Under the pieces are notes generated by a model. It saw only the letters and a list, made by a program, of their open reading frames with translations, was not told the DNA's origin and did not search any database. The translations under genes and the position numbers were made by a program. From an uncultured Clostridiaceae bacterium (GTDB taxonomy: Bacteria; Bacillota; Clostridia; TANB77; CAG-508): a DNA stretch of 64,000 nucleotides. Positions 1 through 8,900 of this stretch are shown here, in pieces; within the stretch, counting starts at the first letter, position 1; each line of letters opens with the position of its first letter. Where the stretch lies: NCBI GenBank assembly GCA_947647275.1, contig CANSJQ010000002.1, positions 69,795 to 133,794 on the forward strand, read 5' to 3'.

Positions 1-929
1 AATACTTTTGCATTGTATAATTGATGATCATTACTTACGTTTGGAAGTGGAACTAATATAGATGGTTTACCTAAATTTGAAATTTCTGTTATTGTCATTG
101 CTCCACTTCTTGCAACTATAATATCTGAAATATTCATAACTTCTTCCATATTATATATGTATGGTACTATTTTCATGTTTTGTATATTATTAATATTTAA
201 ATTTATATTTTCAAATTGTCCCTTTATTACTTCATATTGTTCTGGACCTGTTGCCCACATTATTTGATAATCTTTATTTAATTTTTTATTTGCAATTTGA
301 ATTATTGCTTCATTTATTGCTTGTGCTCCTTGGCTTCCTCCAAAAACTAATACTGTTGGTTTGTTTAAAATAAGTCCTAATTTAGCTTTTATTCTCTCTT
401 TTTCTTCTTTCTCATATTCTAATTTTCTAATTTTTACAGGAGTCCCTGTATGTACTACTTTTTTAGCATTTTTAATTCTGCATATTGCATCTTTAAATGA
501 TACTAAAATACAGTCTGTTTTTTTAGCAAGCATTGTTACTGCTTTTCCTGGAAAGGCGTTACTTTCATGCAATAATGTTGGAATATGTAATTTGTGCGCA
601 GCTGTAATTGTTGCTCCACAAATGTAACCACCTGTTCCTATTACAATATCTGGTTTAAATTCTTGTATAATCTTTTTTGCTTCTCCATAACCCTTTAATG
701 TTTTATATAATTTTTTAAAATTTTCAATTGAAATTTTTTTACTTAATCCATAAGCTTGTATTGTTTTTAGTTCATATCCTGCCCTTGGAACTAAGTCGTT
801 TTCTAACCCTCTTGATGTACCTATAAACATTATTTTAGAATTGGGCTCTTCTAGTTTTATTTTATTAGCAATTGCTATCCCTGGATTAATATGTCCTCCA
901 GTTCCAGCTGCTGCAATAATTACCTTCAT
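1..929 (-). CDS. murG: MurG, lipid II-forming GlcNAc transferase (partial, C-terminus off the window)
   Basis: Peripheral membrane glycosyltransferase that adds GlcNAc from UDP-GlcNAc to lipid I, making lipid II. I translated it directly because it runs off the window edge. The start ATG at 927-929 has a GAGGAGG ribosome binding site. The N-terminus reads MKVIIAAAGTGGHINPGIAI, the MurG glycine-rich nucleotide-binding loop. Further in are IGTGGYICG, LHESNAFPGKA, HTGTPVK and FGGSQGAQAINEAI, all typical of the two Rossmann halves, then ARSGAMTITEI, the donor-binding region. About 309 codons are present of roughly 360 expected. It follows ftsW on the same strand in the normal division/cell wall order. 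No in-frame CGG codon seen. Confidence 0.97.
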   Translation of the reverse strand, partial: MKVIIAAAGTGGHINPGIAIANKIKLEEPNSKIMFIGTSRGLENDLVPRAGYELKTIQAYGLSKKISIENFKKLYKTLKGYGEAKKIIQEFKPDIVIGTGGYICGATITAAHKLHIPTLLHESNAFPGKAVTMLAKKTDCILVSFKDAICRIKNAKKVVHTGTPVKIRKLEYEKEEKERIKAKLGLILNKPTVLVFGGSQGAQAINEAIIQIANKKLNKDYQIMWATGPEQYEVIKGQFENINLNINNIQNMKIVPYIYNMEEVMNISDIIVARSGAMTITEISNLGKPSILVPLPNVSNDHQLYNAKV

Positions 930-935
930 GCTTTT

Positions 936-1045
936 CCTCCTCAAAACTTGAAGAGTTTTATACTCTTCACTATTAATTTAAGTAATTTCTTTGAAAAGTG
1001 GGCAAAATTCGGTATTCCTCAAGCAGTATTTCTTACCTATTTAAC
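936..1045. repeat. Degenerate intergenic repeat, copy 1
   Basis: The spacer between ftsW and murG shares a block with the spacer between mraY and ftsW: AAAGAGTTTTGTACTCTTC-like sequence followed by CACTATT...TTTAAGT.ATTTCTTTGAA. This copy has diverged after that point and lost the GGGTCGC palindrome seen in other copies. It looks like a decayed member of a dispersed intergenic repeat family. Confidence 0.5.
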
Positions 1046-1108
1046 CCATACAGTTTTAAATTATATATTTCTAATGTTTTAGAAAATTGTATTTTAATTT
1101 TATAGACT

Positions 1109-1132
1109 AACCTTATGTGTTTGTATAAGGTT
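1109..1132. other. Short perfect hairpin between ftsW and murG
   Basis: AACCTTAT and ATAAGGTT form a perfect 8 bp stem with an 8 nt loop just after the ftsW stop on the minus strand. No clear U-run follows on the minus strand, so it is more likely an intercistronic processing or stability element than a full terminator. Confidence 0.4.
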
Positions 1133-1139
1133 ACTTATT

Positions 1140-2295
1140 TTAAACCTTAGAACTAGAACGTGATATATTTAATAATATTCCACAGCTACATAGTAGTATT
1201 ACTAGTGCAGTTCCGCCATAACTAAAGAAAGGAAGTGATATACCAGTTGCTGGCATTGAAGACGTAACAACTGCTATATTCATTATTGCTTGAAGTCCTA
1301 TTAATGATGTTATACCTACTGCTAGTAAGCTTCCAAAGCAATCTTTTGCTTTCATTGAAATTATTATTCCTCTCCACACAAATATAGCAAATAATACAAT
1401 TACTGCTAAACAACCAATAAACCCTAGCTCTTCTGCTAACACTGCAAATATAAAATCATTATGTGGCTCTGGTATATATAAATACTTTTGTTTACTGTTT
1501 CCTAAACCTACTCCAAATAATCCGCCAGACCCTATTGCATATAGCCCTTGTATAACTTGCCATCCTGTGTCTGTTGCATCTGCCCATGGGTCTAAGAAGG
1601 TAGTTACTCTTGCTAAACGGAAGTCTCCTTTTCCTGTTATTTGTGCAAGCATTAACATTCCAAATATAAGTGCCGAGCCCCCTGCTACACCTGCTGTTAA
1701 GAAATATTTTGTTTTGCTTCCTGCCATTACCATCATTATACTTACTATTGCTATAATAATAATTGACGCACTTAAATGGTCTTGTATAAAGAATAGTATT
1801 GCTATTGGTGGAACTAAATATATAAGTGGCTTTACAAAACCTAGCAAAAATGAGTTTAATTCTGTTCTATGATCTGCAAGATATGACGCATAAAATACAA
1901 TTAACCCTATTTTTGCAAGTTCTGAAGGTTGGAATCGTCCAAATCCTAAATTTATCCACCTTTTTGCACCTTTAACTTCTACACCTATTTTAGGCACAAC
2001 AACTAATGCAAGAAATATTATTGAAAGTATATATGCTACTTTATATAATTTCTTATAAATCCTATAATCTATTTTAGATATTATAAGCATTAAAAATAAG
2101 CCTAATACTGCAAAAAACGCTTGGTTTATTACGTAATGATAGCTATTTCCGCCATTCTGAAAGTGATGAAGGCGCACTTGCTGATAGTACCATAACAATA
2201 CCTAATGCTAATAATAAAAATATAGTTATGCATAATATAAAATCAAATTGTTTTTGATTTGTTCTTCTCTTATTTTCTACCTTTGTATTAGGCAT
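1140..2295 (-). CDS. ftsW: FtsW-like SEDS peptidoglycan polymerase, requires a +1 frameshift at CGG
   Basis: Polytopic SEDS-family glycosyltransferase that polymerises lipid II at the division site. The real start is ATG 2293-2295 with a GGAAGGAGAG site. The first 46 codons end in the conserved SAPSSLSEW, then the zero frame reads CGG AAA TAG. Skipping the C at 2151 gives GNSYHYVINQAFF, as expected for this family, and the frame stays open to the stop at 1140. Total length is 1156 nt, that is 384 aa plus one base. Later motifs include GAKRWINLG, QPSELAKIG, PEPHNDFIFAVLAEELGF and ISLPFFSYGGTALV. Gene order mraY-ftsW-murG supports FtsW over RodA. A gene of this kind is normally essential, so a plain null mutation is unlikely. 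Confidence 0.93.
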
Positions 2296-2309
2296 CCTAT
2301 CTCTCCTTC

Positions 2310-2400
2310 CAAAGTTCAAAGAGTTTTGTACTCTTCACTATTCATTATTCATTTAAGTCATTTCTTTGAAGAATGGGTCGCCAATCATTGCGACATTTAC
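2310..2400. repeat. Degenerate intergenic repeat, copy 2
   Basis: Shares AGAGTTTTGTACTCTTCACTATT and TTTAAGTCATTTCTTTGAA with 936-1045, then continues with GGGTCGCCAATCATTGCGAC, an imperfect palindrome related to those at about 3482, 55184 and 57385. It lies in the mraY-ftsW spacer. Confidence 0.55.
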
Positions 2401-2425
2401 AAATTAATTTTTTCTATAAAACAAA

Positions 2426-3409
2426 CTATATTGAAAATATTCCTATTATACACGCTATCAATGTTACAATACTAAATACTGAAACTACCTTGTTTTCTCT
2501 CCATCCAGATAATTCAAAATGGTGATGTAATGGTGCCATTTTAAATATTCTATTTCCTGTTCTTTTATAATGAGTTACTTGTAACATTACTGATAATGTT
2601 TCTAGTACTGGTATTATTGCTATTATTAATAGTATTAATGGCATTTTTAAGTAAAGTGCCATTGCCGATACGGCTCCTCCTAAAAGTAGTGAACCTGTAT
2701 CTCCCATCATTATTTTTGATGGATATAAATTGAATAATAAAAATCCTAAACAAGCTCCTGATAATGCACTTCCAAATAAAGTTATTTCTTTTAAATTAAA
2801 TATTATTCCAATTACTGTTAAACATGTAAGTATTATTGTTGTAACACTGCTTGATAACCCATCTATTCCATCTGTTAAATTAATTGCATTTGTTGTTGCA
2901 AGCATTACAAATATTGCAAATGGTATGTATAACCAAATTGGCATTGTTACTGTGGTTTTAATAAATGGAATATATATGTCTGTTCCATTACCTAATACTT
3001 TGGTTAAAAATATAGTATATGCAACTGCTATTATTAAAAGTCCTATCATTTTTGCCATTGGTCTTAAACCTTTTGTATTTTTTAATACTAATTTTTTAAA
3101 GTCATCTATAAAACCTATTAATCCAAAACCTACACTTGCTAGCATTAAAACTATCATATTTTTAGCAATTTGTGGCTCTATTGTTTTATGTGTATAGTAA
3201 TAATATAAGCCTATACATATTATTACTATACTAATTGCAATTATTATTCCTCCCATTGTTGGAGTACCTTGTTTTTTTAAGTGTGATTTTGGTCCATCAT
3301 CTCTTTCAATCTGACCTACTTTTAATTTTCTTAGTATTGGTATTATTATTAATGATAATAATAATGTTATTATGAATGATAATATCAATACTTTTACTTG
3401 AAATTCCAT
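2426..3409 (-). CDS. mraY: MraY, phospho-MurNAc-pentapeptide translocase
   Basis: Integral membrane enzyme that transfers phospho-MurNAc-pentapeptide to undecaprenyl phosphate, giving lipid I. At 327 aa it is the usual length. Conserved family blocks are visible in order: RDDGPKSHLKKQGTPTMGG near residue 35, an IDD motif near 100, NAINLTDGIDGLSSS near 175, GDTGSLLLGG near 236 and APLHHHFELSGW near 290. Hydrophobic segments are spread throughout. Start ATG is preceded by AGGAGG. It lies between murE and ftsW; murF and murD, which often sit in this cluster, are absent from the window. Confidence 0.97.
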   Translation of the reverse strand: MEFQVKVLILSFIITLLLSLIIIPILRKLKVGQIERDDGPKSHLKKQGTPTMGGIIIAISIVIICIGLYYYYTHKTIEPQIAKNMIVLMLASVGFGLIGFIDDFKKLVLKNTKGLRPMAKMIGLLIIAVAYTIFLTKVLGNGTDIYIPFIKTTVTMPIWLYIPFAIFVMLATTNAINLTDGIDGLSSSVTTIILTCLTVIGIIFNLKEITLFGSALSGACLGFLLFNLYPSKIMMGDTGSLLLGGAVSAMALYLKMPLILLIIAIIPVLETLSVMLQVTHYKRTGNRIFKMAPLHHHFELSGWRENKVVSVFSIVTLIACIIGIFSI

Positions 3410-3420
3410 TTTTAACCTCC

Positions 3421-3562
3421 TGTTGGATGTTAGAGGTCAGAAATCAGAGGTCGGATTTTAGAGTAATTTTTCTGGAGAACGGGTCGCCGATGGTTGCCAC
3501 CCTTACAATATTACTTTCCGACTTCCAACTTCCGTCTTCTGACTTCCATCTTCTGTTTTTCG
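3421..3562. repeat. Intergenic repeat with GGGTCGC palindrome, copy 3
   Basis: Contains GTTAGAGGTCAGAAATC and its loose inverted counterpart TTCCGTCTTCTGACTTCC, enclosing GGGTCGCCGATGGTTGCCACCC and the tail TTACAATATT. It matches the palindromic core at 55184-55215 and near 57385. Confidence 0.55.
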
Positions 3563-3582
3563 TTCATTTTTTCTTTTAGATA

Positions 3583-3702
3583 ACCTTATGTTTATATATA
3601 TATTAAAATCAAAATTGAAGCTCGACAATCCGCAGATTGTGGAGGAATACCCTTTGTCTTGGAGGTTTCGATTTTTATTTTAAATATATAAATGCATAAG
3701 GT
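3583..3702. repeat. 120 bp long imperfect inverted repeat between murE and mraY
   Basis: Outer arms of about 33 nt pair: ACCTTATG...TTAAAATCAAAAT on the left and ATTTTTATTTTAAA...CATAAGGT on the right. The loop holds a small ACAATC-CGCA-GATTGT stem and the sequence GAGGAATACCCTTTGTCTTGGAGG. It could be a MITE-like remnant or a structured leader of mraY on the minus strand. No coding potential seen. Confidence 0.6.
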
Positions 3703-3716
3703 GGTCTATTTTAAAA

Positions 3717-5192
3717 TTACATTTTCCCTTCAATAATGTCATTTACTATTATTCTTTCGTCAAATGGATGTTTAACTCCTTTTATTTCTTGGTATGGCTC
3801 GTGTCCTTTTCCTGCTAGAAGTATAATATCTTTTTTGTCTGCCATTTTTATTGCTTCTCTTATTGCTTCTACTCTGTCTACTATTACAGTATATTTTCCT
3901 TTTGTTTTCTTTATTCCTTCTTCTATTTGGTCTACTATTTTTTGTGGTTCTTCTGTACGTGGGTTATCTGATGTTATTATTGTAAAGTCTGCTATTCTTC
4001 CTGATATTTCTCCCATTATTGCTCTCTTACTTGTGTCTCTATCTCCTCCACAACCAAATACTGATATTACTCTTCCTCTTGTATAGCTCTTTACAGCATT
4101 TAATATGTTCTCTAGGCTTTCTGGTGAATGTGCATAGTCTATCATTATTGTTAATTCTTTGCTATTGTTTACAAGTTCGCTTCTTCCAGGTACTCTTACT
4201 TCTTCTAATGCTTCTTTTATTTGGTCTACTGTTGCTCCTAATTTCTCTGCTATACATATTGCTGCTAATGAGTTATAAACACTAAATCTACCTGGTATTC
4301 CTGTTTTTATTCTTTCATTTCTCATTCCTAGTTTTACTTTGAAGTCTACATATGAGTTTGTTATTGTTATATCTTTTGCAAGCATATTACAGTAGTTGTC
4401 TATTCCATATGTTGTTATTGTACAGTTTGGAAGTAATTTTGGTAATTTTGCTACATGGTAATCATCTGCATTTATAAATGCTGTTTTACACATTTTAAAT
4501 AGTTCTACTTTTGAGTTAAAGTAATCTTCCATATCTGGGTGTTCTTTTTCACTTATATGATCTTTTGAGAAATTAGTAAACACCCCTATGTCAAACTCTG
4601 AACCTGCAACTCTATGTAATTTCAAACTTTGAGAAGAAACCTCCATAACTACTGCTTCACAGCCTGCTTCTGCCATTTTTGCAAAAATTTCTTGTAATTT
4701 ATTGCTTTCAGGTGTTGTTCTATCACTATCTTCTAGTTTCTCTTCTCCTATATATGTTGCAATTGTTCCTATTAAGCCTACTTTTTTACCTGTTTTTTCT
4801 AATATTTTCTTTATCATAAATGTTGTGGTTGTTTTTCCTTTTGTTCCTGTAACACCTATTAATTTAAATTTCCTTGATGGATTTCCATAGAAGTTACATG
4901 AGCAGATTGCTAAGGCATATCTTGTATCTTTTGCAACTATTACAGTTACTTCCTTTGGAAGTTTTTTAATTATTTCTACTGAAACACCTTCTTCTAGCAT
5001 AACAGCTTTAGCACCTTGTTTAATCGCTGTTTCTACATATTCGTGTCCATCTGCTGTAAAACCTTTTACTGCTATAAATAAATCTCCTTCTTTTATATTT
5101 CTAGAGTCTTTATCTAAATTGTTAATTTCTATTTCTAAATCTCCTCTTACTTTTAGACCCTCTAAGCCTACTAATATTTCATTTAACTTCAT
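3717..5192 (-). CDS. murE: MurE, UDP-MurNAc-tripeptide synthetase (meso-DAP adding)
   Basis: Cytoplasmic ATP-dependent ligase that adds the third residue of the peptidoglycan stem. The start used is the ATG at 5190-5192, with GGAGG seven bases upstream; an earlier in-frame ATG has no such site. About 491 aa. The P-loop GVTGTKGKTTTT lies near residue 105, STTPE-like DRTTPESNKLQ near 155, EVSSQSLKLHRV near 185, IDYAHSPE near 340 and SDNPRTEEP near 400. DNPR is the meso-diaminopimelate-recognition motif in MurE, so the cell wall is predicted to be DAP type. First gene of the murE-mraY-ftsW-murG row. Confidence 0.97.
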   Translation of the reverse strand: MKLNEILVGLEGLKVRGDLEIEINNLDKDSRNIKEGDLFIAVKGFTADGHEYVETAIKQGAKAVMLEEGVSVEIIKKLPKEVTVIVAKDTRYALAICSCNFYGNPSRKFKLIGVTGTKGKTTTTFMIKKILEKTGKKVGLIGTIATYIGEEKLEDSDRTTPESNKLQEIFAKMAEAGCEAVVMEVSSQSLKLHRVAGSEFDIGVFTNFSKDHISEKEHPDMEDYFNSKVELFKMCKTAFINADDYHVAKLPKLLPNCTITTYGIDNYCNMLAKDITITNSYVDFKVKLGMRNERIKTGIPGRFSVYNSLAAICIAEKLGATVDQIKEALEEVRVPGRSELVNNSKELTIMIDYAHSPESLENILNAVKSYTRGRVISVFGCGGDRDTSKRAIMGEISGRIADFTIITSDNPRTEEPQKIVDQIEEGIKKTKGKYTVIVDRVEAIREAIKMADKKDIILLAGKGHEPYQEIKGVKHPFDERIIVNDIIEGKM

Positions 5193-5262
5193 AAACTTCC
5201 TCCATAATATATTTTGTATGTACATTATATCGCTAATAATTCTATTTGTAAATTATATTAAC

Positions 5263-5304
5263 AAAAAAAATAATCATTACATATGTGTAATGATTATTTT
5301 TTGT
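5263..5304. terminator. Bidirectional intrinsic terminator
   Basis: TAATCATTAC and GTAATGATTA form a perfect 10 bp stem with a 6 nt loop, flanked by A8 on one side and T6 on the other. It separates the surface-protein cluster from murE. Confidence 0.85.
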
Positions 5305-5305
5305 T

Positions 5306-5887
5306 TTATACTTTTTTCTTATTTATTATATAATGTATTCCTACTATTACTATTCCTAGTATTCCAACTGTTATTAATATAATTCCTATATAAGACTTTT
5401 GACTTGTTTTTGATTTTTCTATGTTTATTTCTATTGATGGTGAATTTACATTTCCGTCTTCGTAGTATACATCCCCTTCATTGTTGCAAGCATCTATGTT
5501 ATCTATTTGTATTTTGCTTTTTCCTTCTTGTACAGCTTTGAATTTTAATGTACATATTCTACCTTTTTTTAAGTCTTCACCTTCCATTTTCCTTATTAAT
5601 ATATTTTCCGCATCTCCTAGCACTTTCCAGTTTTCATTTATTACTTCTACACCTATATACTCTAATTTTTCTTTATCATATACTTTTCTAGTTGTAAAAG
5701 TGTTTAATCCAGAAAAACCATTTATTTCATCTATTGAAACATTTACTAAAATTTCTTCACCTATATTATAATTATTTTTATTTGTTTTAAGAGAAACCTT
5801 CATACTTTGACTCTCAGTTGCTAAAATATTTCCTGTAAGTATTATTAAAAAAATCATTATAATTATAAATATTTTTGTTTTTTTCAT
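5306..5887 (-). CDS. Membrane-anchored cohesin-like domain protein
   Basis: 193 aa secreted protein: signal peptide (about 1-23), one cohesin-type beta-sandwich domain (about 27-155) and a C-terminal transmembrane helix (about 165-187) with a basic KKKV tail. The cohesin-like signature is the NNYNIGEEILVNVSI start, the KVYDKEKLEYIGVEV middle and the CTLKFKA...G.VYYEDGNVNSPSIEI end. The same pattern opens the two neighbouring surface proteins. It follows the giant protein by about 17 nt, so it is probably cotranscribed. Cohesins bind dockerins, and the neighbour carries a dockerin-like C-terminus; pairing between them is an inference. Confidence 0.75.
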   Translation of the reverse strand: MKKTKIFIIIMIFLIILTGNILATESQSMKVSLKTNKNNYNIGEEILVNVSIDEINGFSGLNTFTTRKVYDKEKLEYIGVEVINENWKVLGDAENILIRKMEGEDLKKGRICTLKFKAVQEGKSKIQIDNIDACNNEGDVYYEDGNVNSPSIEINIEKSKTSQKSYIGIILITVGILGIVIVGIHYIINKKKV

Positions 5888-5904
5888 TTAGTCTGTCACC
5901 TCTA

Positions 5905-8900
5905 TTATCTTGATAATACATCATAGAATTTGTCTAGATCTGTATTTCTTACTCTTCCATCTAGATCTAAGTCTAATGCTCTTAATGCTATTGGATCTGT
6001 TACTTTTATTCCTGCTATATGATTAATCAATTTGTCTAAGTCTGGTGTTGATACCCTTCCTATTTGAGTCTTAGTCTTCTTTCCATCCTTATAATCTGCA
6101 TCTCCCTTAACTACAATTGTAAATGTTAACTCTTGATCTCTTAATGTTGACCTTAGAGTCATTCCAGTTCCAACGTGATCATTTGGCCCTATTGGATTTC
6201 CATCATATCCTAATACTTCCATATGTCCGTTTGACTCTAAATTTCCTATAAACTCTTCTGCTAATACATAAGATTTATATCTTGCTACTTTTGTATCAAT
6301 AAATGGGTTATCTATTGAATAATGTCCTCCTGTATATGAATTTAATACATCATATATATCTGTTCCTATTGAATTTTTTCTAGAAATTACATATAAGTCT
6401 TCATATTCTTTTTGATTTGTAATATCTATTCTTATATTACCTGCTTGTGTTTTTAATATTTTAGCTACAGAATCTCCCATTATTAGTTCTGAATTTGCAA
6501 CTACTATTTTTCCTTCTACTTCTTCAAAGCTTACTTTAGCAATAATTACTTCTGAAGTTGCCTTATAACCTTCTGGTGCTACTTTTTCTTTTATTATAAA
6601 TGTATGATTTTCTCCTACATTTCCTGGCACAATTCCATTTATTAAAAGTTTCCCATTTGTTGTTGCATATTCTTTAGTAGTTCCATTCGGATTTACTATT
6701 GTAAATATTGCTGCTCCTTGTGTTATTAGTTCATTTGTAACTGAATCTAATTTATTTATTTCTATAGAGTAATTTTGTTTTTGTGCTTCTTCTTTTATTT
6801 TATCATTTGTTATTACAAGGCTTACTGTATTTTTTTCAGTACTTTCTTCCTTACTTACATCTTCTCCTGTAACTGTATAATTCTCAATTTGTATTTTTTG
6901 ATTTTCATCTTTTGCAAAATTAATAGTTATCTGTGCAGGATTTGAATTTAGCTCATATCCTTCTACTGATTTTATTTGCTCTATTTCATAATTAACAATT
7001 CCTTCTATTTTTGGAATATCCAGCTCTATAATTCCACCTTTTATTTGGACTTCTTTATATTCATAATTGCCTGTATTCTTATTAGTTAATTTTACTACTG
7101 TTGTACCTTCTTCAATTGAATTTCCTTCTCTATCTACACATGATATTTTTATCAAATATTTTTCTGGCGTTTCCTCTTCTATATGTTTTGTATTTATTAC
7201 ATTTACTACTAATGTATTATTTGAAGGTACAATTTCTTTATTATATTCTTTAACTTTTGCACTAGAAATTATAATCTTTCCTTCACTTTCTACAAAGTCC
7301 GCTTCTATTACTAAGCTTTCTTGTAATATGTCATACCCTTGAGGTGACTTTGTTTCTTGTAAAAAGTATACTTGCTTTCCTGCTATACTTGGTGCTTTAA
7401 GTGTTATTTTAGGTGATACTCCATTTACAGTACTTACTGTATTTCTTATACCACTTGCAGTAGTTAGCATAAAATTTGCAGTATCATTTGTTATTAGTTT
7501 ATTGTTCTCATCTACTTTATTTATTACTAAGTCAAAATCTTGTGGAACTGGTTCTACTACTTGTGGCTTTTGTTCGTTTATTATTTTTAAATTTACTGTA
7601 TTTTGTGTGTTATTTATTTTTTCTATTTTTGTTCCATTTACAGTTGCTGTATTAATTGTTCCGTCACCATTAAATGTTATTATTATTGTTTTTTCTGTTT
7701 CATCTAATACATATCCGTTTGGTGCTTTTATTTCTTTTAGTGTATATAAATATTCTTGCCCTTCTACAATTTCTTTATTTGTTAATTCAAATTCGTATGT
7801 AATTCTACCTTGTTCATTTGTTCTTAAATAATATAACTTTCCATTTATTGTTAGTTCAAACATAGTATCTGTTGATTCTATATTTTGGTTTTGTGTATTA
7901 ACTTTATCAATATTTATTGAATAATTATATATTATTGTTTCTCTTTCGGTTGGTACATTTAATGTTCCTACCTTTATATCTTCTTCTTCACTTACATTTA
8001 TTTCATTATTTCCACTTGTTAATACTATTTTTCCGTCTATTTCTTCAAATGTTAATTTTAATACTATATCATCACCTTTTACATATCCTGCTGGTGTGGT
8101 TTTCTCTGTTACTACATATACATATGTTCCTGCTTTTTCTGGTGCTGGAATATTTCCATTATTTCCTGTTGTAGAATACTCTACTTGTGTTCCATCTGGC
8201 AATGTTAATGTATATTTAGTTTCAGCAGTTATAGTTTGTCCCTCTTCATCTACTTTATTTATTACTAATTTAAAGTCTTGTGATTCTGGAGCTACTATTT
8301 CTGGTTCTTCTTGTTCATTTATTATCCTTACGTTTACTGCATTGGCCGTACTATTTATTTTTTCTATTTTTGTTCCATTTACAGTTGCTGTATTAATTGT
8401 TCCATCACTATTAAATGTTATTGTTATTGTTTTTTCTGTTTCGTCTAATACATATCCATCTGGTGCCTTTATTTCTTTTATTCTATATAAATATTCCTGT
8501 CCTTCTACTATTTCTTTATTTGTTATAGAAAATTCATATGTTGCCTTTCCTAATGAATTTGTTCTTATATATTGTGTTTCATTAACTGTTATTAATTCAA
8601 ATATAGCACTATCTTCTGTTATATTTGTTTTAAAGTTATCATCTTTTACTTTATTAATATTTATTGAATAATTATATGTTATTGTTTCTTTTTGAGTTGG
8701 TACATTTAGTGTTCCTACTTTTATATTATCTTGTTGAGTTACTTCTACACTGTTATTCCCACTCACTAGTACTATTTTTCCATCAACTTCTTCAAATGTT
8801 AATTTTAATACTATATCATCACCTTTTACATATCCTGTTGGTGTCGTTTTTTCTGTTAGTACATATACATATGTTCCTGCTTTTTCTGGTGCTGGAATAT

